Source: Ariolimax columbianus
Taxonomy: Eukaryota > Mollusca > Gastropoda > Stylommatophora > Arionidae
DNA length: 64,000 nt
Reading direction: 5' to 3'
NCBI GenBank assembly: GCA_036924085.1
Contig: JAVGWX010000012.1
Coordinates: 1,194,659 to 1,258,658 of the forward strand
Part shown: piece after piece, positions 23,204 to 33,880 of the stretch
How the letters are laid out: each line of letters opens with the position of its first letter
Numbering within the stretch: position 1 is the stretch's first letter
The notes under the pieces: generated by a model
Database searches by the model: none
What the model saw: the letters and a program-made list of their open reading frames with translations, nothing else
What the model was told of the DNA's origin: nothing
Made by a program: the position numbers and the translations under genes

Positions 23204-24115
23204 CACACAACAGCTGACAGCTAACACAACAGCTAACACAACAGCTAACACAGAACACACAACAGCTAACATAGAATACACACAACAGCTAACACAGAAT
23301 ACACAACAGCTAACACAGACCACACAACAGCTAACACAGAATACACAACAGCTAACATAGAACACACAACAGCTAACACAGAATACACAACAGATAACAC
23401 AGAACACGGAACAGCTAACACAACAGCTAACACAGAATGCACAACAGCTGACACAGAACACACAACAGCTAACACAGAATACACAACAGCTAACATAGAA
23501 CACACAACAGCTAACACAGAATACACAACAGATAACACAGAACACGCAACAGCTAACACAACAGCTAACACAGAAGACACAACAGCTAACACAGAACACA
23601 CAACAGGTAACACAACTTCTAACACAGAACACACAACAGGTAACACAACAGCTGACACAGAACACACAACAGGTAACACAACAGCTAACACAGAAAACAC
23701 ACCAGCTAACACAGAACACACAACAGGTAACACAACAGCTAACACAGAACACACAACAGGTAACACATCAGCTGACACAGAACACACAACAGGTAACACA
23801 ACAGCTAACACAGAACACACAACAGCTAACACAGAACACACAACAGCTAACACAACAGCTAACATCTAACAAAACAGCCAACACAACAGCTAACACAGAA
23901 CACACAACAGCTAACACAGAACACACACCATCTAACACAAAACACACAATAGCTAACAGAACACACAACAGCTAACACAACAACTAACACAGAACACACA
24001 ACAGCTAACACAGAACACACAACAGCTAACACAGAACACACAACAGCTAACACAGAACACACAACAGCTAACAGCTAACACAGAACACGCAACAGCTAAC
24101 ACACAACAGCTAACA
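23204..24115. repeat. Composite A/C-rich minisatellite
   Basis: Blocks ACAGCTAACACAGAACACAC and ACAGCTAACAC combine in irregular order over about 0.9 kb. It directly follows a CR1 3' end and may be an expansion of the CR1 tail. Confidence 0.93.
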
Positions 24116-24319
24116 GTAGAAAACAAGGCAAAGCTAAATAAGTTGACCCAAAATAAAATGGACAGAGAGCAACTTCTAGCAGCCCCAAGTTCTAGCTGTA
24201 GTTTCAGGATTCAGTCCAGCCTCGTGGAAGGTTTCAGACGTCTCTGCCCCACATGTGTGCAAAGATGAGCTAAGACTAATATTCAAACCAGGGTAACAGC
24301 GTTTATTGTTCTTGTCTAG

Positions 24320-24417
24320 GAACGAACCAGTTCATCTACCAAACCTCCAACCTGGAGCTGAGAGTCTACAACTGCAGCACCAACAACTCCGCGGCCATAA
24401 TGGACAACAGCACATTT
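24320..24417 (+). CDS. Dipeptidyl peptidase (S9B), propeller exon 2 of 9
   Basis: Acceptor TTCTTGTCTAG|GA and donor ACATTT|GTAAGC. Joined to the previous exon through a split GGA codon, it reads GTNQFIYQTSNLELRVYN and ends with AAIMDNSTF. It aligns with the DPP4 segment around 'ehEYLYkqennilvfn...vfLENSTF', the first propeller blade. Three N-glycosylation sequons are visible (NCS, NNS, NST). The final NST matches the position of a sequon in vertebrate DPP4, in keeping with a secreted or extracellular domain. The exon ends in phase 0 and continues in frame at 32756. About 200 bp of unique intron lie between the upstream array and the acceptor. Confidence 0.9.
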
Positions 24418-24607
24418 GTAAGCTATGACGTCCTGTCTGTCCCTGACACACCCACATGTCATTCTATCATCCTGTATGTCCATGACACACCCAGTCGTCA
24501 TTCTATCATGCTTTCGTTTCTATCACGTCTGCCTACAAATCATTCTGGAGGACCTTAACTTTGTGACCTGTCAGCTTTCTCTTGGGTTTTTGATAGTATT
24601 CGTATAT

Positions 24608-26598
24608 CTAAACAAAGTCATTAACACTCTACACCTAAACAAGGTCACTAACACTCCATACCTAAACAAAGTCATTAACACTCTCTACCTAAACAAGGTG
24701 ACTAACACTCTATACCTAAACAAAGTCATTAACACTCTATACCTAAACAAGGTCACTAACACTCTATACCTAAACAAAGCCACTAAGACTCTATACCTAA
24801 ACAAGGTCACTAAGACTCTATACCTAAACAAGGTCATTAACACTCTATACCTAAACAAAGTCATTAACACTATATACTTAAACAAGGTCACTATCACTCC
24901 ATACCTAAACAAGGTCACTAAGACTCTATACCTAAACAAGGTCACTAAGACTCTATACCTAAACAAGGTCACTAAGACTCTATACCTAAACAAGGTCACT
25001 AAGACTATATACCTAAACAAGGTCACTAAGACTATATACCTAAACAAGGTCACTAAGACGCTATACCTAAACAAGGTCACTAAGACTCCATACCTATTCA
25101 AGGTCACTAACACTCTATACCTAAATAAAGTCACTAACACTCTATACCTAAACAAGGTCACTAATATTCTATACCTAAACAAGATCACTAGCACTTTATA
25201 TTTGAAAAAGGTCATTAATATTCTATACCTAAATAAGGTCACTAACACTCTATACCTAAAAAAGTCACTAAGACTCTATACCTTAACAAGGTCACTAACA
25301 CTCTATACCTAAACAAGGTCACTAAGACTCCATACCTAAACAAGGTCACTAGCACTTTATATCTGAAAAAGGTCACTAACTATACATAAACTAGGTCACT
25401 AAGACTCTATACCTAAACAAGGTGACTAACACTCTATATCTAAACAAGGTCACTAAGACTATATACCTAAACAAGGTCACTAAGACTCTATACCTAAACA
25501 AGGTCACTAGCACTTTCTATCTGAACAAGGTCACTAACATTCTAAAGGTCACTAACATTCTATACCTAAATAAGGTCACTAACATTCTATACCTAAACAA
25601 GGTACCTAAGACTATATACCTAAACAAGGTCACTAAGACTATATACCTGAACAAGGTCACTAGGACTCTACACCTAAACAAGGTCACTATGACTAAATAC
25701 CTGAACAAGGTCACTAAGACTATATATTTAAACAAGGTCACTAACATTCTATACCTAAACAATGTCACTAAGACTATATACTTAAACAAAGTCACTATAA
25801 CTAAATACCTGAGCAAGGTCACTAAGACTAAATATTTAAACAAGGTCCCTAACATTCTATACCTAAACAAGGTCACTAAGACTATATACCTAAACAAGGT
25901 CACTAAGACTATATACCTAAACAAGGTCACTATGACTATATACCTAAACAAGGTCACTAACACTCTATACCTAAACAAGGTCATTAAGACTCTATACCTA
26001 AACAAGGTCACTAACACTCCATACATAAACAAGGTCACTAACACTCTATACCTAAACAAGGTCACTAACACTCCATACATAAACAAGTTCACTAAAACTT
26101 TATACCTAAACAAGCTCACTAAGACTCTATACCTAACAATGTCTCTAACACTCCATAGATAAACAAGGTCACTAACACTCTATACCTAAACAAGGTCACT
26201 AACACTCCGTACATAAACAAGGTCACTAAAACTTTATACCTAAACAAGGTCACTAAGACTCTATACCTAAACAAGGTCACTAACACTCCATACATAAACA
26301 AGGTCACTAACACTCTATACCTAAACAAGGTCACTAACACTCCATACATAAACAAGGTCACTAAAACTTTATACCTAATCAAGGTCACTAAGACTCTATA
26401 CCTAAACAAGGTCACTAACAGTCTATACCTAAATAAGGTCACTAACACTCTATACCTAAATAAAGTCACTAACACTCTATACCTAAACAAGGTCACTAAC
26501 ACTCTATACCTAAACAAGGTCACTAACACTCTATACCTAAACAAGGTCACTAAGACTATACCTAAACAAGGTCATTAAAACTCTATACCTAATTTTGA
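24608..26598. repeat. Minisatellite, 27-bp unit, about 74 copies, in DPP intron 2
   Basis: The unit is CTATACCTAAACAAGGTCA followed by CTAACACT. It is a multiple of three, so long frames are open on both strands with a 9-residue period. Slightly different copies (ATACATAAAC, TTTGAAAAAG) mark internal duplications. Confidence 0.95.
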
Positions 26599-26685
26599 CT
26601 ACAGAACACACCAAGTTGGAACATCGATTAACATGAGGATATTAAGATATGACAGTCTAGGCTAGGCAGTAGCATGACATCCTTG

Positions 26686-27092
26686 CACATGTTCAGGCTA
26701 ATGGGCCGGATGTACAGCCTTTTTGGGCTAATGCGTGGTTTGACAAACCTCTTCAGGCTAATGTGCTGGATTGCAAACCTTTTCAGGCTAATGTGCCAAT
26801 GGCAAACCTCTTCAGGCTAATGTGCCGATGGCAAACCTCTTCAAGCTAATGTGCCGATGGCAAACATCTTCAGTCTAATGTGCCAGATGGCAAACCTCTT
26901 CAGGCTAATGTGCAAAATGGCAAACCTCTTCAGGCTAATGTGCCAAATGGCAAACCTCTTCAAGTTAATATACCGATGTCAAACCTCTTCAGGATAATGT
27001 GCCGATGGCAAACCTCTTCAGGCTAATGTGCCGGATGGCAAACCTCTTCAGGCTAATGTGCCGATGGCAAACCGCTTCAGGCTAATGTGCTT
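26686..27092. repeat. Minisatellite, 29-bp unit, about 14 copies
   Basis: The unit is AGGCTAATGTGCCGATGGC followed by AAACCTCTTC. Divergence is greatest at the left edge. Confidence 0.94.
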
Positions 27093-27166
27093 TCAGAGGT
27101 ACACAAGTGTTTAGTCATAGTTGTTGATGGCTAATGTGTTCTGGTACAAGCAAAACAACCACACGA

Positions 27167-28407
27167 CTGTGCCTGCAGGGAATGTTGTCTGTGCCTGCAG
27201 GGAATGTTGTCTGTGCCTGCAGGGAATGTTGTCTGTGCCTGCAGGGAATGTTGTCTGTGCCTGCAGGGAATGTTGTCTGTGCCTGCAGGGAATGTTGTCT
27301 GTGCCTGCAGGGAATGTTGTCTGTGCCTGCAGGGAATGTTGTCTGTGCCTGCAGGGAATGTTGTCTGTGCCTGCAGGGAATGTTGTCTGTGCCTGCAGGG
27401 AATGTTGTCTGTGCCTGCAGGGAATGTTGTCTGTGCCTGCAGGGAATGTTGTCTGTGCCTGCAGGGAATGTTGTCTGTGCCTGCAGGGAATGTTGTCTGT
27501 GCCTGCAGGGAATGTTGTCTGTGCCTGCAGGGAATGTTGTCTGTGCCTGCAGGGAATGTTGTCTGTGCCTGCAGGGAATGTTGTCTGTGCCTGCAGGGAA
27601 TGTTGTCTGTGCCTGCAGGGAATGTTGTCTGTGCCTGCAGGGAATGTTGTCTGTGCCTGCAGGGAATGTTGTCTGTGCCTGCAGGGAATGTTGTCTGTGC
27701 CTGCAGGGAATGTTGTCTGTGCCTGCAGGGAATGTTGTCTGTGCCTGCAGGGAATGTTGTCTGTGCCTGCAGGGAATGTTGTCTGTGCCTGCAGGGAATG
27801 TTGTCTGTGCCTGCAGGGAATGTTGTCTGTGCCTGCAGGGAATGTTGTCTGTGCCTGCAGGGAATGTTGTCTGTGCCTGCAGGGAATGTTGTCTGTGCCT
27901 GCAGGGAATGTTGTCTGTGCCTGCAGGGAATGTTGTCTGTGCCTGCAGGGAATGTTGTCTGTGCCTGCAGGGAATGTTGTCTGTGCCTGCAGGGAATGTT
28001 GTCTGTGCCTGCAGGGAATGTTGTCTGTGCCTGCAGGGAATGTTGTCTGTGCCTGCAGGGAATGTTGTCTGTGCCTGCAGGGAATGTTGTCTGTGCCTGC
28101 AGGGAATGTTGTCTGTGCCTGCAGGGAATGTTGTCTGTGCCTGCAGGGAATGTTGTCTGTGCCTGCAGGGAATGTTGTCTGTGCCTGCAGGGAATGTTGT
28201 CTGTGCCTGCAGGGAATGTTGTCTGTGCCTGCAGGGAATGTTGTCTGTGCCTGCAGGGAATGTTGTCTGTGCCTGCAGGGAATGTTGTCTGTGCCTGCAG
28301 GGAATGTTGTCTGTGCCTGCAGGGAATGTTGTCTGTGCCTGCAGGGAATGTTGTCTGTGCCTGCAGGGAATGTTGTCTGTGCCTGCAGGGAATGTTGTCT
28401 GTGCCTG
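27167..28407. repeat. Perfect minisatellite, 22-bp unit, about 56 copies
   Basis: CTGTGCCTGCAGGGAATGTT plus GT is repeated without a visible substitution over 1.24 kb. Most other arrays here are variable, so this one was expanded or homogenised very recently, or was partly built by the assembler. Frames of more than 420 codons are open on both strands, a repeat artefact. Confidence 0.97.
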
Positions 28408-28469
28408 AAAATGCGTATCTTCACACAAAAATCGTTACAATTCTGACAACAAAACAAATATATGGACCA

Positions 28470-29108
28470 TTCAAATCAAATAGTTGGACGGGGGACGGCG
28501 TGGCCTAGTGGTTAAGTGGCACGGCTCACGACCCGAAGGTGCTGGGTTCGATCCCCATCACAGCACCGGCCGTTACCCCAGGGAAGCAAACCCTTAGAAA
28601 ATGCAGGAGGAAGCAGACCCTTACATAAAATGCGTGCTGAAGTCGGATGCACTGGGCCGATAGGCGCAAAATAAAAACCACAGTGGAACGCATACCGCCT
28701 TGGGGAATTGAAAAATAAGGCGAACGCGAAGAAGAAAAAAAAAAAAATAAATAAATAAATAGTTGGACATATCATTTCCTCAAATCAAATATTTGGACAT
28801 ATCTCTTCAAATCAAATATTTTGACATATCATTTCCTCAAATCAAATGTTTGGACATATAATTTCCTAAAATCAAATGTTTGGACATATCTCTTCAAATC
28901 AAATGTTTGGACATTTCTTTTCCTAAAATCAAATGTTTCGACATATCATCTCTTCAAATCAAATGTTTGGACATATCATTTCCTAAAATCAAATGTTTGG
29001 ACATATCATCTCTTCAAATCAAATGTTTGGACATATCTCTTCAAATCAAATATTTTGACATATCATTTCCTCAAATCAAATGTTTGGACATATCTCTTCA
29101 AATCAAAT
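28470..29108. repeat. Minisatellite, 25- to 30-bp units, split by a SINE
   Basis: The core AAATCAAATGTTTGGACATAT is followed by CATTTCCT or CTCTTC spacers. One copy (28,470-28,489) lies left of the SINE and about 22 lie to its right. Confidence 0.92.
28490..28756 (+). mobile_element. tRNA-derived SINE with 12-bp target-site duplication
   Basis: The 5' part has RNA polymerase III promoter elements: box A TGGCCTAGTGG (about 28,501) and box B GGTTCGATCCC (about 28,547), set in a tRNA-like head. A unique body (to about 28,730) and an A-rich tail ending in repeated AAAT follow. AAATAGTTGGAC flanks both sides (28,478-28,489 and 28,757-28,768). The first bases of the right copy overlap the AAAT tail, so 9-12 bp are certain. 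The insertion lies in the AAATCAAATGTTTGGAC minisatellite. SINEs of this kind move using the machinery of a partner LINE. Confidence 0.92.
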
Positions 29109-29536
29109 AAAGATGCCGCATAGACTTAACATTGTTATTTGTTTTGCATTCTGTGCTGGAGACTAGTTTTACGGATAGAGAGCTTAGTGCTAAATCTTGT
29201 AATGAGTTTTTTTGTGTCGCTGGTTATGAGGTTAGAAAATAATGTGGGAACTCAACTTCATCTCTCTGGTCTCGGCATATGGCTCCATCTCTCTATCCCT
29301 GCGAGAAAGCCAGAACTCCGTGGCTCCAGTGATGAAACCAGGGATCTCCAGCGATGAACCCAGGGATCTCCGAGAAAATGGACATCATAAACCAACCGTT
29401 GCAGCTCGAATTGGAACCCCGGCCGTCTGAACTCAAGGCAAACACTTTTTCCACTTCGCAACAGAGACCCCCGGGGTAGATAAAGACTTAGCCTGAACAC
29501 TGTACTGTGATTGCTGGGGCAGCCAGCTTACATTCC
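29109..29536. other. No gene recognised
   Basis: Unique sequence inside DPP intron 2. The segment GATGAAACCAGGGATCTCC / GATGAACCCAGGGATCTCC is a small local duplication. No other motif seen. Confidence 0.45.
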
Positions 29537-29968
29537 CATCCCCATAAATCTCCCATCACTATAAATCTCCCATCACTATAAATCTCCCAGCACTGTAAAT
29601 CTCCCATCACTATAAATCTCCCAGCACTGTAAATCTCCCGTTGCTGTAAATCTCCCATTCCCACAAATCTCCCATCGCTATAAATCTCCCATCACTATAA
29701 ATCTCCCATCCCCATAAATCTCCCATCACTATAAATCTCCCATCACTATAAATCTCACAGCACTGTAAATCTCCCGTTGCTGTAAATCTCCCATTCCCAC
29801 AAATCTCCCATCACTTTAAATCTCCCATCACTATAAATCTCCCATCACTAAAAATCTCCCATCACTAAAAATCTCCCATCACTAAAAATCTCCCATCACT
29901 AAAAATCTCCCATCACTAAAAATCTCCCATCACTAAAAATCTCCCATCACTATAAATCTCTTATCATT
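29537..29968. repeat. Minisatellite, 17-bp unit, about 25 copies
   Basis: The unit is AAATCTCCCATCACTAT, with CCCCAT, GCACTG and ACTAAA variants. A block of variants occurs twice. Confidence 0.94.
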
Positions 29969-29984
29969 ATAAATGCCTCATACC

Positions 29985-31110
29985 CACGTATCTCTCATCC
30001 TCATAACTCTGCCTGTGTCACCCTGTCTCTCCGTGAGACGCCAAGGATGGATCTCAGGCACCGTAGGTGGAAGGTGTTGTTTCTATTATCTTTTTTCGCA
30101 TTGGTTGTCCATGCTTCGCTGCCACAAAGAAGCGTACCGACGACACAGGCATTGTAGACAGTGGCCTTGACCTTGGCTGTAAGTTTCGGTTTTCCCAGAC
30201 CCGTGTTGGGAATGGAGACAATATGGTAGCAGCTCAGCCAATGGGATTGCCCTTTTTGGGTACAATGGAAAACTTATCGTTGATGAGGGAGCCCAGGTAA
30301 GTGGACTGGTCCACAGTTGCCAGTTATCGATAGTGATCTTTGGGGTGGTATCTACGTCTTGTCCCAGCACATTTATTTTATTCAGGCTTATTGGAAGACC
30401 GAAATATTTCCACAGCTGGGAGAAGAGATATATCAATCTCTCGAGTCCATGCACGTCCTGTAGAAGAGATGTATCAATCTCTGGAGTTCATGCACGTCCT
30501 GGAGAAAAGATGTATCAATCTCTTGAGTTCATGCACGTCTGGGAGAACAGATCTATCAATCTCTGGAGTTCATGCACGTCTGAAAGAACAGATCTATTAA
30601 TCTCTGGAGTTCATGCACGTCCTGGAGAAGAGATCTATCAATCTCTGGAGTTCATGCACGTCTGGGAGAACAGATCTATAAATCTCTGGAGTTCATACAC
30701 GTCCTGGAGACGAGATTTATCAATCTCTGGAGTTCATGCACGTCCTGGAGAAGAGATCTATCAATTTCTGGAGTTTATGCACGTCCCGGAGAAGAGATTT
30801 ATCAATCTCTGGAGTTCATGCACACTGAGAGTGAAAATTACAGCGTCATCAGCAAATATCAAGTCTCTGACAGTAACTTCCATGATCTTGGTTTTAGTTT
30901 TGGGTCTCTCCAGAATGAACACACGACCATCCGATGTACTAGATGTGGGCTTCAGTAGCAGCGGAAAGAAGATTCCAAAGAGTGTCGGGACCAGGACGCA
31001 GCCTTGTGTAACACCAATGTGAATACTGGATGGCTGTGGTGTGGACTTCCTTTCATGTCCTCATGGAATGACACTATAAGCTGCAGCAGTTTCTTAGGGC
31101 AGTTTATGTT
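29985..31110 (-). mobile_element. LINE, inverted 5' segment (RT core) of a twin-primed insertion
   Basis: Minus-strand reading in element order: KKLLQLIVSFHEDMKG (about 31,080), GVTQGCVLVPTLFGIFF (RT motif B), TVRDLIFADDAVIFTLSVHE (FADD motif C), then a 41-bp minisatellite, then WKYFGLPISLNK, NVLGQDVDTTPKI, LNDKFSIVPKKG-like linker, AKVKATVYNACVV, KDNRNNTFHLRCLR and SRRDRVTQAEL at 29,990. The + strand piece at 31,137 picks up exactly where this ends, so both are parts of one 5'-inverted LINE copy. Frames are broken. The family matches the LINE at 54,150-55,075. Confidence 0.8.
30425..30825. repeat. Minisatellite, 41-bp unit, about 10 copies, inside LINE RT
   Basis: The unit is CTCTGGAGTTCATGCACG followed by TCCTGGAGAAGAGATCTATCAAT in two parts. 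On the minus strand it repeats the words VHELQRLI that follow the RT FADD motif, so it was seeded by LINE coding sequence. Confidence 0.93.
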
Positions 31111-31136
31111 TGAGAGGATTGTGAAGAGTCTATGCC

Positions 31137-31640
31137 TGCCCACGCACACAAGAGTGACATATGTGAAGGTGCAGTCAGGCACTGGTCTACCAAGTATGTA
31201 GGCGCTCCTTCGTCACGAGGGCTGCGGTGGCTGGCTCGTGTTCGTCGCACGGACGACGGTCGCATCCTCAAATTGGTCATGTTCGTCGCACGGAAGACGG
31301 TCGCATCCTCAAAGATATTCTCTATGGGCAGCTGGCGTGTGGCAGAAGAACAGCTGACCGACCATAGCTGACCGACCACAGCTGACCGACCACAGCTGAC
31401 CGATCACAGCTGACCGACCACAGCTGGCCGACCACAGCTGACCGACCACAGCTGACCGACCACAGCTAGTCGACCACAGCTGGCTAATCACAGCTGAGGT
31501 CCGAAGACGCATGTAAGCGGGAAACGAAAGCTCTGCATATGGATCTGACATCTTGGAAAGACATAGCTGCAGACCTATCCACATGGAGAGACAACCTGAA
31601 AAGCCACCTTATGCTGGACGAAAATAAGCTCATGTATCAC
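31137..31640 (+). mobile_element. LINE, 3' C-terminal segment of the twin-primed insertion
   Basis: The + strand reading starts RVTYVKVQSGTGLPSM and continues LRWLARVRRTDDGRILK (with a 66-bp partial duplication at 31,225-31,290). It then gives the 'GRRTAGRPQLR' region, expanded as a 14-bp repeat, then EDACKRETKALHMDLTSW, AADLSTWRDNLKSHL and LDENKLMYHREVK. Same C-terminal layout as the LINE at 54,540-54,810. It ends in another array derived from its own 3' end. Confidence 0.8.
31355..31495. repeat. 14-bp tandem repeat, about 10 copies, inside LINE
   Basis: The unit is ACCGACCACAGCTG, corresponding to the GRPQL codons of the LINE C-terminus. Compare the single copy GTCGACCACAGCTG at 54,677. 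Confidence 0.93.
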
Positions 31641-31985
31641 AGGGAAGTGAAGAGACAACACAGAAGTGAAGAGACAATACAGGGAAGTGAAGGGACAACA
31701 CAGAAGTGAAGGGACAATACAGGGAAGTGAAGAGACAATACAGGGAAGTGAAGAGACAATACAGGGAAGTGAAGGGACAACACAGGGAAGTGAAGAGACA
31801 ATACAGGGATCTGAAGGGACAATACAGGGATCTGAAGGGACAACACAGAAGTGAAGGGACAACAAAGAAGTGAAGGGACAACACAGGGAAGTGATGAGAC
31901 AACACGGGAAAGTGAAGGGATAACACTGGGAAGTGAAGGGACAACACAGGGAAGGGACAACACAGGCAAGTGAAGCGACAACGGT
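31636..31985. repeat. Minisatellite, 19- to 21-bp units, about 17 copies
   Basis: Built on GGGAAGTGAAGAGACAA with CAC or TACA spacers. It directly follows the LINE C-terminus (YHREVKRQ) and shares its sequence, so it is an expansion of the LINE 3' end. Confidence 0.93.
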
Positions 31986-32070
31986 GAAAGGAAATTTAAA
32001 AAACTAAAAACTCAGAGAGTTGCTACTCCACGGTCACATCCTCCTGCAGTCAGACATGGCTGAGAAAGGG

Positions 32071-32735
32071 GGTTGATGTTAGATATAAGATACAAGAAAG
32101 AGTTTTGTGTGAAGTGGGCTTGGTGTTAGATATAAGATATAAGAAAGAGTTTTGTGTGAAGTGGGCTTGGTGTTAGATATAAGATACAAGAAAGAGTTTT
32201 GTGTGAAGTGGGCTTGGTGTTAGATATAAGATACAAGAAAGAGTTTTGTGTGAAGTGGGCTTGGTGTTAGATATAAGATACAAGAACGAGTTTTGTGTGA
32301 AGTGGGCTTGGTGTTAAATATAAGATACAAGAAAGAGTTTTGTGTGAAGTGGGCTTGGTGTTAGATATAAGATACAAGAACGAGTTTTGTGTGAAGTGGG
32401 CTTGGTGTTAAATATAAGATACAAGAAAGAGTTTTGTGTGAAGTGGGCTTGGTGTTAGATATAAGACACAAGAAAGAGTTGTGTGTGAAGGGGGCTTGGT
32501 GTCAGATATAAGACACAAGAAAGAGTTTTGTGTGAAGTGGGCTTGGTGTTAGATATAAGACACAAGAAAGAGTTTTGTGTGTAGTGGGCTTGCTGATAGA
32601 TATAAGACACAAGAAAGAGATTTGTGTGTAGTGGGCTTTGTGTTAGATATAAGACACAAGAAAGAGTTTTGTGTGTAGTGGGCTTGCTGATAGATATAAG
32701 ACACAAGAAAGAGTTTTGTGTAAAATAGGCTTGAT
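32071..32735. repeat. Minisatellite, 47-bp unit, about 14 copies, ending at the exon 3 acceptor
   Basis: The unit starts TTAGATATAAGATACAAGAA and ends GTGAAGTGGGCTTGGTG. The last partial unit ends about 20 bp before the acceptor of the exon at 32756, so the array supplies the sequence where the branch point should be. Confidence 0.94.
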
Positions 32736-32755
32736 GTCTGACCTTCTTCCTACAG

Positions 32756-32830
32756 AAACACATTAACCCCAAAGAGTTTACAGTCTCAGCTGATGGCCAG
32801 TATCTGCTCCTCAAACACAAGGTCATCCAG
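32756..32830 (+). CDS. Dipeptidyl peptidase (S9B), propeller exon 3 of 9
   Basis: Acceptor CTTCTTCCTACAG|AAA and donor ATCCAG|GTAGGT bound a 75-nt, 25-codon exon in phase 0 at both ends. It reads KHINPKEFTVSADGQYLLLK and ends HKVIQ. This matches the S9B blade motif 'i.dysiSpDgqfiLLeynyvkq'. It runs in frame from exon 2 (ending NSTF) to exon 4 (VYRHS). The last 18 exonic bases together with the donor are tandemly repeated about 13 times in the following intron, so several equally good GTAGGT donors lie downstream. The annotated donor is chosen because it gives the family-conserved junction. Confidence 0.92.
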
Positions 32831-33268
32831 GTAGGTCAGCCTCATCAAACCCAAGGTCATCCAGGTAGGTCTCTCTCATCAAACCCAAGATCATCCAGGT
32901 AGGTCTGTCTCATCAAACCCAAGGTCATCCAGGTAGGTCTGCCTCATCAAACCCAAGGTCATCCAGGTAGGTTTGTCTCATCAAACCCAAGGTCATCCAT
33001 GGTAGGTTTGTCTCATCAAACCCAAGTTCATCCAGGTAGGTCTTTCTCATCAAACACAAGATCATTCAGTTAGGTCTCTCTCATCAAACCCAAGGTCATC
33101 CAGGTAGGTCTCTCTCATCAAACCCAAGGTCATCGAGGTAGGTCTGTCTCATCAAACCCAAGTTCATCCAGGTAGGTCTCTCTCATCAAACCCAAGGTCA
33201 TCCAGGTAGGCCTGTCTCATCAAACCCAAGGTCATCCAGGTAGGTCTGTCTCATCAAACCCAAGGTCA
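32815..33268. repeat. Exon-donor minisatellite, 34-bp unit, about 13 copies
   Basis: The unit contains AAGGTCATCCAG|GTAGGT, the exon 3 end plus 5' splice site, followed by CTGTCTCATCAAACCC. The first unit is the real exon-intron boundary; the others lie in the intron. Small variants (AAGATC, AAGTTC, ATCGAG) mark individual copies. Confidence 0.94.
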
Positions 33269-33880
33269 TCGGGTTGGTCTGTCAGAATCAGTCTTGGCTT
33301 ATGTCTGTATTTTATCTGTAACACATACATGTCTGTATCTGCCTGTAATACAGGTCTGTATGTCTGTCCATCTATCTTCAGTCCACTTATGTCATTAGGC
33401 GTGGTGTGGAGGTGTGATTTCCTTTGTTTCATATTTTTTGGCAGGTGGAAATCCGTTGGAGGCTTGCCAGGTCAATCCCAGCATCTGTTAGCCCCTGGAA
33501 TATACGATCGCCTATTTTTGAGACTGGTGGAGGTGGAAGTGTAAATTAGAGCAAGGTAGACCCGCAGCCTGTCAGGCGCCATCTAAGCCGCACCACTAAC
33601 CGCATAACCAAGTCCTCAAGTTATAGCTACACAGTCCCTTTTTTGCGATTTCTTCTCTGTGGGGCGAGAACCCCTAGAATAGTTTGAGTAGATTGTTAAC
33701 TTGAATTTGGCCCGAGCAGTGGCCGTTAAGCCTACTCTTTACGATTTCCAACTGCTAATGAATTTGTTACGCTCGAGCCACTGCATACGGGTGTCTGATC
33801 TCACTACTCAGAGATCAGGGGAAATATTTACCGGATGATCCACGTGAAAAATTCCTGGTCTACATCGTCTGTCTGTATCT
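33269..33880. other. No gene recognised
   Basis: Unique intronic sequence with only short frames. No transposon motif recognised. Confidence 0.45.

Noticed and set aside
27111..28508. Five overlapping frames of more than 420 codons with repeated Cys motifs
   Set aside because: Perfect 22-bp tandem repeat; open on both strands at once.
28490..28570. Functional tRNA gene
   Set aside because: Boxes A and B are present, but the head lacks paired acceptor arms and continues into a SINE body with A-rich tail and target duplication.
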